The translations under genes were made by a program, and so were the position numbers. From Wolfiporia cocos (lineage: Eukaryota > Basidiomycota > Agaricomycetes > Polyporales > Phaeolaceae): a DNA stretch of 64,000 nt. The notes beneath the pieces were generated by a model. It was not told the origin of the DNA. It worked only from the letters and a program-made list of their open reading frames with translations, and did not search any database. Location of the stretch: contig JACCLO010000003.1 of the NCBI GenBank assembly GCA_029448655.1, positions 1,674,001 to 1,738,000 on the forward strand, given 5' to 3'. This document shows positions 22,432 through 32,044 of this stretch, in pieces; position 1 is the stretch's first letter, and each line of letters starts with the position of its first letter.

Positions 22432-25161
22432 TCATGACTCCTTCGTTTCCCGAGCCAACTCGTCCAGCCCCTCATCGTATTCCCAGAACGTCTCATACTC
22501 GATCTTCTCCTCCGCAATGACGGCCGCCTTCTCCTCCCCGTTCGCCACCTCCGCAACACCCAGGCTCCTGAGGTACTCCTCCTTGACCGCTGTTTCCATG
22601 CGCTCTGCCTCGCGCTCTTCCGCTGAACCGCGCCACAGCAGCCGCTCGAGCACATGCTGTACCACCACGCGCACGAGTATGTACCCGTGCGACGCGGCGA
22701 GCGCGATGAGCAGAGCGGCCAGCACCAGCTCGCGCGACGACGCGCCCGACTGGCTGAGGTAGATGTGCCGCCGCTCGAGCGACGTCGTGAGCGGCTTGCA
22801 GTGGTCACTTGGCCGGAAGAGATAGACGAGCGCGGAATTGGTCAGCGCCGCAAGCCAGGAGAGGAAGGAGAGCGATTCGAGCCATGGGCCAATCGTGTCT
22901 GTCCGCGAAGGGATGGGCCGACGCACGTGCCGAGCGATTTTGAAGGCGTCGGAGCGCAACTCAAACCAGTTGTTAGTCAGGGCCATCACTAAGGCCAATA
23001 GTTAGACAACCTGCGTTGGTATCGGCGTGCGGCACTTACACGGTGCAAGGGGCCAGATGGTAGACCAGAGTGCAATATAGCCAAACTGTGTGACCATCTC
23101 GCTGTAATCCTCGAACAGCTCATAGTCTGGCAGCGCAACCTGCTGCCAGATCTCCTCCAAGAACTCTTTGTGCTTCCCCCCATCATCGTCCTTCTTCGTG
23201 TCCACCTCACCCGCCTGGTCCTCAAACATCACGCGCTTCTTCTTCCCCGGAATCGATATGGTCGGCGTGTGCGGGAGGCCGAGGCCTTTGCCCTGGCGGA
23301 GCGACGTGATCGCGCGCATGACGTACGGTAGGCCGATCTCGAGGAACGCGTTCACGACCTGGTTCGTCACCGTCGACGCGAACATCTGGTCCTGCAGCCG
23401 CGTCGGGCTCAGCTTCTTGCGCGCGCTCACGATGTCGAGCTCCCACATGCCCTTGCCCGCACGCCGCGCCGCGGGGTTCTTCGCCGCTGCCGCCGCCTCG
23501 AGCGCATCCTTCGCTTTCGCAGTCGCCTTCGCAGGGAACGCCGAGTACAGCGAGAGCGAGGACTTGAGCGATGACTTGAGCGAGATGTCCGGCGCGGGGT
23601 TGCGCTCGATGAAGTGCTGCAGGAAGGTCATCACCCCCTCGCCGAAGGGTACGTACACGAATGCGGAGAGCGCAAGACCGAGATACTCGACGATGGCGGA
23701 GAGCGAGAATGTCTTGAGCGTCAACGACGAGTCGTGGGATGACTGGTGTCCGTGGTTCTCCCAGTCAGTGAACGCGACCGCGTACGAGTGGTAGATCTTC
23801 AAGAAGCGCGGGACAGCCACCGAAACGATGATAGTTGGCGCAAATGCCTAAAAATAGCTGTGAGATCTGGGGAAGCTGAGAGGTTCGTGGCGTAGACGCA
23901 CGAGGAAGCGGTGACCGGGACCCGTGTACAGCTCAGTCACGAAGGCTTCAAACACGAACATGCTCGTCAGCAGTGCAGCAAGGACGATCGCAAATAGCAT
24001 GATGACCGGGAGCCCGGTGATCATTCGCAGGTCCTTCTGCCACCACGGGATGGGAACATACTGCGGCCGCCGTTTCTCCACACGGAAGGAGCCTCGCGTG
24101 CCCCAGCGCACAGACAATGTTCGCTCGTGTATGCGCCACGACTCCACGAACGTAATCGACCACAGCAGCAGAATAACGGAGTATACGGCGTTGTATGGTT
24201 CGTTGAAGAAGTAGAAGTGAACGCCCACCGCGGAGATGAACATGAGATGTTTAGTGTAGAAGGACAGGAAAGCGAAGTACAGAGCGATATTCTCGCCAAA
24301 CTGCGTTATGAGTTAAGATGGAAACACGGGTTATTGAATGTGGGGACAACACACATGTCTACGGATTTTGTTAAACTTGACGAAGCCGAGTTCGCGTCTC
24401 GTCCACGAACGAATCCACGCATGGTTGAAGGCATAGTCGTGCAGCATCATTACCGACTCGACTCGGTCCCATTCTGTTGACCCTGGGGCAACTCCAAGAC
24501 CTCCATCAGACTGAGTTGATGTGACGTATGTATACACAAGTCGCAAGTGATCTGCAGCAGACAGTGGATTCGCATCGAGATCAAGCGTGGCAGTAGGGTT
24601 CGCGGTCGGTAGACCACATATGAAGTCTGAATGCCTGTACAACATTTGTAAGTTGATTCGCATGACGAGAGAAGAGGAGTTTGGCAGTGGATGTGCCAGC
24701 ATTCAGCCGCCGATCTCATAGCTTGTGGCAACAACGGGTAGGGCTGCCGCGCCGCGCCACAATGAGCACACGGCTAACAGATAGCCGCCTCTACTTTGAG
24801 AGCCAGAGAGGTAAAAAGGTCTTTGCTCCCATCAAAATTCAATACTGTCCGATCAAAGGTTGACGACATGAATTTACAGGGGCATGGTGCTGGCGGTCGC
24901 GATGATCACAATTATGGCGACTTACCTTTCACGGTGGGCCAGTCGCTCTAGAGTATTCCTCGGGCAAAGCACGAGCACGAGCAATTGACCATCATTTTCG
25001 CCGCGCTTTCCGACAGCGCGTAGGCCGCCCTTCTTGAGCACGTCAAGCAGCTTCGTATACTGTTGTTCCGCCTGGCGCGCGTTCTCTCGCGCCTGCGGCC
25101 TCGACAGCACCTTCCCGGGCGAGGAGCGGAAGACAAGAACAAGGTCGACTTGAGGTGGCAT
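22432..25161 (-). CDS. Anoctamin (TMEM16-family) membrane protein
   Basis: Exons 25161-24926, 24634-24355, 24300-23902, 23847-23040 and 22988-22432 give 759 residues. The order is a soluble N-terminal domain (start MPPQVDLVLVFRSS), the junction RRHFGENIALYFAFLSFYT at helix 1, then about ten hydrophobic segments. Family landmarks include YNAVYSVILLLWSITFVESW, ELYTGPGHRFLAFAP, NAFLEIGLPYV and APLMALTNNWFELRSDAFK. Fungal members act as Ca2+-regulated lipid scramblases or as ER-plasma-membrane tethers (Ist2-like); which applies here is not decided by sequence alone. The C-terminal tail is short and acidic, unlike the long tail of yeast Ist2. The first intron is 291 nt, far longer than the others (51-54 nt). 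Confidence 0.9.
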
Positions 25162-25666
25162 GGTGCAAGTAGATTATTAGAAGAATTGATCTTGGGCTTC
25201 GCGACCGTCTATTGATTTTGTTGAATCAAGGCCAGACCCCGCATTCAGATGACTTCATAGGCGCGAGAACCAGATTCCACAGAACGATGAACAGGACGGC
25301 TCGTGTTTAAGCTCGTCGCCGCCGCCTTCCGGTTAGTAGAAGGGCCGCAGAGTTAGTAGCACTGTTCAACGTCAGAGAGAAGGGATGATGCATTTCAACT
25401 TGGAGTGAGCGCGTTGTGACAAAAATAGCCACTCTATGATGCGCTCAACAGACGCCCGCGCCATATCAGGACTCCTCCATATTAAAGCGTCAGAAGCCTA
25501 ATGCACGGCCGAATAGTAACTGTAGCAACAAGAGAAGCGTATATTACATGCCGACACGCATGCAGACTGGCATACACATAAATCACAATCCGAAGTACAA
25601 GTACGTACACACCATAAATCCCGCGACATCGACTGCAAAGTCCTTTGCATCCGTTCCGAATTGCAT
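25162..25666 (-). other. Intergenic region between HSE1 and the anoctamin
   Basis: About 500 bases; the anoctamin promoter and the HSE1 3' region. No gene seen. Confidence 0.55.
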
Positions 25667-28664
25667 CTATGCGGGTGCGCCCACATGTACACCCTGCGGG
25701 CCAGCAGCATGCGAGGCCTGCGTGCCATCCCCAGACACCTCCAACCCAGCAAACTGCGTCGGCAAGCCATAGTACTGGCCCGCCCAGGCGGGCTGCTGGG
25801 CGCCTGCGGTCGGCTCCGCGCCTGGAGTCTCAGCCGGCGGCGCAGAGCCAGCAGGCGCAGGAGCGAAATACCCGCTGGAAGCGTATGGCGACTCCCCGTA
25901 CATGGGCTGTGGATACATGTTTGCGACGGGGCTGGATGGCTCCTGCCGCACAGGGGACTCGGCGGGATGGTAAGCCTGCTCGGGCGCTGCCGCCGCCAGG
26001 CTCAGCGCCTCCTGGCTGCCCTGTCCCTGCGCCGGGTACGCGTTGAGCTCGGGGTTGGACTGCTGCACCGCGCTCGCACCATATGCAGGGTACGGCGTGG
26101 GGGCGACGCCGTTGGTGCCGGCACCCTGCGTTTCTACAGGCACACCCTGCGCGTACGGCTGCGGCTGTTGTGCAGCGTCCTGCGAGCCGCTGCGCACGGG
26201 CGGAGACAATGCCGCAGGTGCGGGCCCCTCCTTGACGCCCGGCACGGAGAGGAAGTATACTGCGCCGGTCGGGTCGTTCCCGCCCTGCGCATAGTACTGC
26301 GCCCACGCTTGCACGTTCGGCTCTGCGTACGTCGTGTTGGGGTCAAAGACGTAGGGAGGACCGGTCTTTGGCGCGACTGGCTGCTGCTGGGGTTGTGACT
26401 GCGGCTGGGCGTGGGACTGCGGCTGGACGTGGGACTGCGACTGGGGCTGTGACGGCTGCTGAGGCTGCGACGGCTGTTGAGGCTGCGACAGCTGCTGATG
26501 ATGCGGCTGAGATGCATGCTCGGCCTGGGCCGGGACAGGCTGCGGCTGCTGCTGAGGCTGAGAGTGCGGAACAGGCTGCGCAGATGGGTAGCCTTGTGGC
26601 CCGGGCTGCGCACCATACGGCGCAGGGGTACCAGATGGGGTTCCATATGGTTGCGGCTGCCCATACACCGTTTGCGGCCTCTGCGAGTACGCTGTGCGAT
26701 CACCGTATGGCCGCGGCGCTTGTGGGCCGGGGTATGTGCCCTCGGGAGTCTGCGCATAGGGTGCCGGGTACGCGCCGTACCCTGGCTGCTCGTACGCGCT
26801 TGCATTGTAGCCGTAGGGTTGCGAGCCGCCATGTATGCTGTATTCTTGAGGCGCGCGGGAGTCCGGGCGGACGATGTACGACTGGGATGGTGCTGACATG
26901 TATGGTGGGCGCTCGTCGTACACTAGCAAGAAAACAATTAAGCAAGCCTTACGGTCAGGTATCAGTGCGGCCACAACGTACTGCGTGTATGTCGCGCCAA
27001 ACTATCCTCCATCATCCTGTCGAAGATTGTCCGTGCCTTGACAAACGTCTCATTCATCGACACGAGGTCCGCTGGAATGCACATTCAGTATCCTGTGGAT
27101 CACGGTATGCATTATAGGCATACCTCGCTTTTGACTGTACCTATCGATCAGCTTGACGATCTTGGGCCGTAGCGTCATGCAGTCCCGGTACAGTGCCTGC
27201 ATCATGCGTCGTCACTACATCTGAATAGCACTTCAAGCGAATGATTGATACTCACCTGAATTTCCTCATTATCGGCTAGATTATCCTTAGCTGGGTCCAT
27301 CCCGCGAAGCAAAGTGAGCAGACGATCGACATTGGCGGCCTGAGCAAACACGGCCGCTTCCTGCTCGGCCTCACGCGTTAGCTCGGCAGCAGTTGGTTCT
27401 GGCAATGGTTCCTGAAAGATCGAATGTCAGAAGTATGCAAGCTACGCAGAGTCTCCTCTACGCACAACGTAGTTCACAGGGAAGATCCCCGTCCTGCCCT
27501 TCAATTGGCCACGCCACCAATCTTTGTAGCCCCGGTCGACCACCTTGATAATATCTCCCTTCTCGAACGCCAACTCTCCCGCCTCGGTCGCCTCGAAGGT
27601 ATGCAATGCCTTCACGCGCGTGACGACGGGGATCGTCTCAGCCGTGCTACCCTGCGCCGAGGATCCTCTGCTGGGAGTAGCCATAGTATCCGCAGACTGA
27701 TCTGCAATCGCGGGGCTCGCGGAGGGTACATATCCGCCGTAAGATGGTTGCTGCGCATAGCTCTGCTGACGTGAGGCGGTGCCTGAGGTGTTCGATGATG
27801 ACTGAGTTGTGCCTGCATTGGCTGCGGTGCCCGAGCCGCCTGCGCTGCCACTCACTGCGGGCGAGTACTCTGCCCACTGCGGCCGCCCGCCCTTGTCGTG
27901 CATGGACATCTCGAGCACGCGCTGCAGCTCCTCCTCTTCCCGTCGGCGAACCTCATCATCAACATCGGGAGGGGGCGGTTCGTTTGGTGTCTCGAAGCTG
28001 TATCCTGGATGTAACGAGTTGGTCGCGGGTCCTGTATGTAGCGGCATGAATGACACACACCTTTACTCTTCAGTGATTCATGGCACTCTTCCATGATACC
28101 GAGCGTTGGGTCGTTCTCAAACTCCGCGGTCCACAGTGCGACCAGCGACAGTGCTCTGTGCCTCACTTTGTCATGCGTAGTCTGATATGATGTGGTCAGG
28201 ATGTATAGTGCAGACACGGACCCAGCGGGGATCCATACCCGATCGGTGATGAGCTTCTCCAGACCCTGCGTGAATGCCCGCGACGCGATCTCCCTGTGCA
28301 CCTCAATCCCACAGTTCTTGGTGAGAGCTTCCGCAAGCGTGAGGGTGTACAGCTGTACATTCGGGTTGCGGTGCGCGAGCCGCTTGTACACCGCCGAGAT
28401 CACATTCCGCGCCCTAATTCCCGAGCCGGGTTTGTATTGTGAATTACGCGTGCATCGACTTGGACATACGTATGAGATACTCACCCTTGCTCGCCTTCGT
28501 CCTGGACCTTGTCGCACAGGTTCAGAATCAGCTCCCAGTTCTCGCTGGTCAGGTTCTCATCAGTCGTTTTGGCTGCGCCGGTCAGCAATGATCCAGGGAC
28601 ACCATGTACCAAACCGCTCACCGACGATGTCATCGTATGGGTTTGGCTGTCCGCTCCTGAACAT
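25667..28664 (-). CDS. HSE1: HSE1-like ESCRT-0 subunit (VHS-UIM-SH3)
   Basis: Nine exons: 28664-28622, 28572-28485, 28413-28239, 28181-28061, 28004-27466, 27411-27256, 27196-27124, 27071-26982 and 26922-25667. They total 846 residues. A VHS domain at about residues 10-140 (NPYDDIVAKTTDENLTSENW to MEECHESLKSKGY) is followed by a UIM at about 158-180 (RRREEEELQRVLEMSMHDK). An SH3 domain follows at about 268-322 (VKALHTFEATEAGELAFEKG to GRTGIFPVNYVE). A helical core comes next, then a tail of over 400 residues rich in Pro, Gln and Tyr. With Vps27 this protein sorts ubiquitinated cargo at endosomes. The intron at 28238-28182 is 57 nt and stop-free, so reading through it adds 19 residues that break the VHS helix; family conservation (ITDR/TTHDKVR) argues it is removed. 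It diverges from the MMS2-type UEV gene. Confidence 0.93.
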
Positions 28665-29216
28665 CGCGCAGTAATGGCTTGAGGTCGTGCACTGTGCTAA
28701 GCTGCGAAATGGTCTTCGATAAATAGCTGACCCAAGCTTGTAGCTGCGGTCACGAACGTCACTGGGGCAGCGGCTAGGATAGCCGGACCTTCTGCGGAGG
28801 TCGGAGGGTTACTGTCAGCGAATCTAGTCACGTCTGTCGACTTCCGCCGGTACCCACGTATATCTAATGCTGCAGGAGCAATGCTTCATTAGCCTCAGTA
28901 TATTTGATCAAGTAACAAACAAGTGATTATTCATTCGGGCTGCTTCACAATATTTGAGGTTCATTTCGCCTGCCCGACAGACCGGCCGTGAGGACTCCTG
29001 GAGACTCCGGAGCGCTCTTCCGGACGCCCTTTCAGGCATAGTTCCGGCCTCAAGAGCTCCGATCGACCCGATAGCCGTCCAAATCGGGGACACTGACGTC
29101 GGAATATGCGAGGACATACTACATTTGGGACGTTTCACTCTGCCACTGCATTCTCATCATCTTGCTATTCAGTACACTCAGCCTTTACGACCACCTTACG
29201 ACCACAGCTTCACCCG
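28665..29216. promoter_or_regulatory. Shared divergent promoter region of HSE1 and the UEV gene
   Basis: About 550 bases between the start codons of two head-to-head genes, both in ubiquitin pathways. No obvious TATA box; co-regulation is an inference from the arrangement. Confidence 0.4.
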
Positions 29217-29791
29217 ATGGCTAAGAGTAACGATTTCGAGGATCCTAGTCTGCCGGGTGGAGGCTGACGCACCCGTCAGTTCCGCGCAACTTCCGTCTCC
29301 TGGAAGAACTCGAGAAGGGTGAGAAGGGCATCGGCGATGGCTCCTGCTCGTACGGTCTTGAAGACGGAGACGACATCATGATGACCCACTGGAACGGGAC
29401 AATCATTGGCCCCGGACACGTATGTTCTCGTCCGATCGCATGTGCCAGTGGCTGAACGTCGCGCAGACCGTGCACGAGAACCGGATTTACAGCCTCAAGA
29501 TCACCTGTGGAGATAACTATCCCGAGCAACCACCGACAGTCCAGTTCGTCTCTAGAGTGAACCTTCCTTTTGTAAATCAAGTGGATGGGAAGGTGGACGC
29601 ATCAAAGCTTCCCGTGCTGGCTCACTGGAACAGGAACAATAGCCTCGAGACATTGCTAGTGGAAATTCGAAGGTGCGCCTGAGGGTCATGTGCCACTGAC
29701 GCGTCGCTCATCTCTGTCATGCACACACAGGGAGATGGCGTCGTTCAACAACCGGAAGCTCCCTCAGCCTCCCGAGGGAAGCACGTTCTGA
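29217..29791 (+). CDS. MMS2: Ubiquitin E2 variant (UEV), MMS2/UEV1 type
   Basis: Exons 29217-29226, 29280-29419, 29467-29672 and 29731-29791 give 138 residues, the usual UEV length. The first exon is only 10 nt. Choosing donor GTAACG at 29227 gives [20 protein letters not shown], the conserved UEV start, whereas reading on would make an implausible 32-nt intron. Further landmarks are [35 protein letters not shown] and [13 protein letters not shown]. The E2 active-site Cys is absent, as expected for a variant that partners Ubc13 to build K63-linked ubiquitin chains in error-free post-replication repair. Function is assigned from the family. Confidence 0.95.
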
Positions 29792-30385
29792 CCCTCAGAA
29801 GGCAGTGTGTCTCGATCGCGTGATCTGCTCCGTGAAGTTTATCGTCCTCTAGCACTGATCCGTCACTATGTGTTGTAATGTCTCAATTTGATCAATCATC
29901 GTATTCGATTCACCGTTGACCTTCAATATCTCGACGAGAGAAGTAGGCAAGATTTCTTGGCCCTTACGACGAACGTGAATGCAACAATCTTTCGTGTACG
30001 CGCCTTTTCGCCGATAGCAGTCACACGCCTTCTACTGCAGGACGCGTGATCGTGTATAAGGTGTGTCGTAGGCACTCCATCTCGGTGAGCTCAATGATGG
30101 TGCTTACACACATATGGACCCAACGATCGACTATCGCGCGTCTCGCCGGAGTGACAGCCCTTCTCGCTCCTGCCGATTGTCGAATGGTGTTTACTAGTGT
30201 GGCCGTTGGGATTTCGGCGCTCGATGTCGGCAAACACGCGAGCGATCAGCGCTGTTAACAGGCTGTGCAACTTATATCTCATCGCTTGGTTGTGGTGTAG
30301 TGCCATACAGCTATCTGTGACGCCACGCCGCTATAAGAGAACCCACTCTCAGTATCTTTCTCCCTTGCATCCACTCTAGCATCCT
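29792..30385 (+). other. Intergenic region
   Basis: About 590 bases between two plus-strand genes; no supported gene or repeat. Confidence 0.55.
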
Positions 30386-30915
30386 ATGGAGCCTCACACC
30401 CGCGCCGTTTACCTCATGAGCTACAACTCGCGCGTCTCTCCTGCGCACTGGGCTATGTGGATCCCGAGCGTGACCCAGCCCTCCCTGGGCAAGGTCATCC
30501 ATGTTACTGGCGACGTCGCCATAGGCTTCCGTCACGAGTTCAAGCGGAACTACGTGCCGGAGACGACAGGGCGCCCCCACACCTTCACGCTGCTCGCGCG
30601 GGTGCCCGCGGAACACATCGTCGATGTGCTTGGAGACGGGCGGTTTTCCCTCGATACAACCCCGGTCGACGCGATCGAACGCCAGGCACTTGCCGTCAAG
30701 GCGCCGGGGAATGCGTTTGACGGTGCCGTGCGTCATTTCTTGTCGGTTTCCATGCTGCGTGCTGAGACATTCTCGGTTAATTGTAGGGCAGAGGCGAGAA
30801 GACGGAGATGGCGAATTGCCAGACGTGGATGGGCGATTTCGTTGCTGCCCTCGTAGCGTCGGGATTGTTTCCCGTGTCTGCGCTCGCAAACCTGGAGAAG
30901 GCTCCCAAACATTAA
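30386..30915 (+). CDS. Small fungal protein of the HW/NCQxW family, paralogue 1
   Basis: Exons 30386-30727 and 30787-30915, joined by a 59-nt intron with donor GTGCGT, give 156 residues. Visible landmarks are YLMSYNSRVSPAHWAMWIP near the start, GKVIHVTGDVAIGF at about residue 34, TLLARVPAEHI, and NCQTWMGDFVAALVASGLF near the C-terminus. No signal peptide or membrane helix. The same arrangement of motifs occurs in the genes at 36513 and 45703. Similar small proteins are common in Agaricomycetes and uncharacterised. The His...Asn-Cys-Gln order resembles permuted papain-like hydrolases such as LRAT or PPPDE proteins, but that is only an inference. Confidence 0.8.
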
Positions 30916-32044
30916 CGTAGCTGCAGACGATGTGTATGCATAGCCTGTGGACTTTGTGATGTGTAGTTCCTGATTGGCCACAGTGCCACAGTGCGGCGGA
31001 TCGTCGGGATCTCAGATGGCGGTCGGCGTGCCCTCGGTTCGGCACGGCAGACTCGGCAAATGCCATTCCGTGAAATTAACGGGCGCCACGTGCCACGTTC
31101 CTTATTTCTGACCTCGTCGGTCTGTGCTTTGCGTCTGGTATTGTATCCTACGCTCTTTGCTACCACTCTCCTTTGAGTCTGTCTTTACCTGCTCTATACT
31201 CTTGTTTTGCATCCGAGATCTTTTCTCGCTGGAAATCAGATTCTATCCGCATTTCGCGAGCGTCGTCCGACACAGTCTCCATACCTACCGGCCCACACGT
31301 GCTGATATTTCACGACATATCGACACGAGTCTGCGCCAATAGTTGCTCCAGCCTTTTAGTGATTTGTCCGACCGATTCGTGCCGCTCTCCCCGTAAAATG
31401 TGCGTAATTGCGTTAGGTCCGACTCTTGTGCCGAACGCTCACCTCTCCCCTTCGATCGCAGGCTTTGCTAGCGCTGTCAGCTCCCCTCACGTCTCTGCTA
31501 CGCCCGGTACAGAATCTGTAGATAATGTGAGTGTCTTCTTTGTGTTACCTGGGCTCTTGCGTGTGGCGGGATTTTGTAGGTCAAGTTGCGTGGGTGCGTC
31601 AAGTCGTGTGACGCGCCAATGTTAGATGCGAGCCGGTTTATGATGTGTCGAGAGAGGGATATGCTCAGTCGCGGTTCCCACATCTTTGCTAGCGAATACT
31701 TGGTTTGACAGCATCCCGTGCCTCTTTAGCAGATCGACATTCGGTCATTTGCTTAGTTTTGGTTCCAGCCCCTCTAGAGGGCCGCCACTTCTGCAGCAAA
31801 AGCGCGGGCAATGCAGGCCTTGTGTTTTGTGCTCGTCGCAGAGAAAGTATTTTAAGATGAATGAAATTCGTGGGACACATCAATGGCAAGGATATAGTGG
31901 AAGAGGTCGCCTACACGCCCTACCGAGACCCTCTATCGTTGACATTTTCACTGGTAGAGGGTCTGGTCACGAGATTCCTGTTTGCTCTGGCTTCGATGGA
32001 TCATATACTAATCTTGCGTTCTGGTTCATAGAATTTGATCCAAT
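30916..32044 (+). other. Long upstream region of the Ser-rich gene, possible untranslated exons
   Basis: About 1.1 kb. The 31.2-31.6 kb part is pyrimidine-rich and contains a short open stretch from ATG 31398 (CVIALGPTLVP...), which could be a spliced upstream exon or an upstream ORF. I could not join it to the main ORF with confidence. A 10-bp hairpin lies at 31926-31964. Confidence 0.4.
31926..31964 (+). repeat. Hairpin upstream of the Ser-rich gene
   Basis: agaccctcta (31926-31935) and tagagggtct (31955-31964) pair perfectly over 10 bp around a 19-nt loop, about 80 nt before the start codon at 32045. If transcribed it would form a stable stem in the leader or in a leader intron. Confidence 0.75.

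Noticed and set aside
31398..31625. Open stretch from ATG 31398 as an upstream exon of the 924-residue gene
   Set aside because: No donor/acceptor pair joined it to the main ORF in frame with confidence; kept only as a note in the upstream region.
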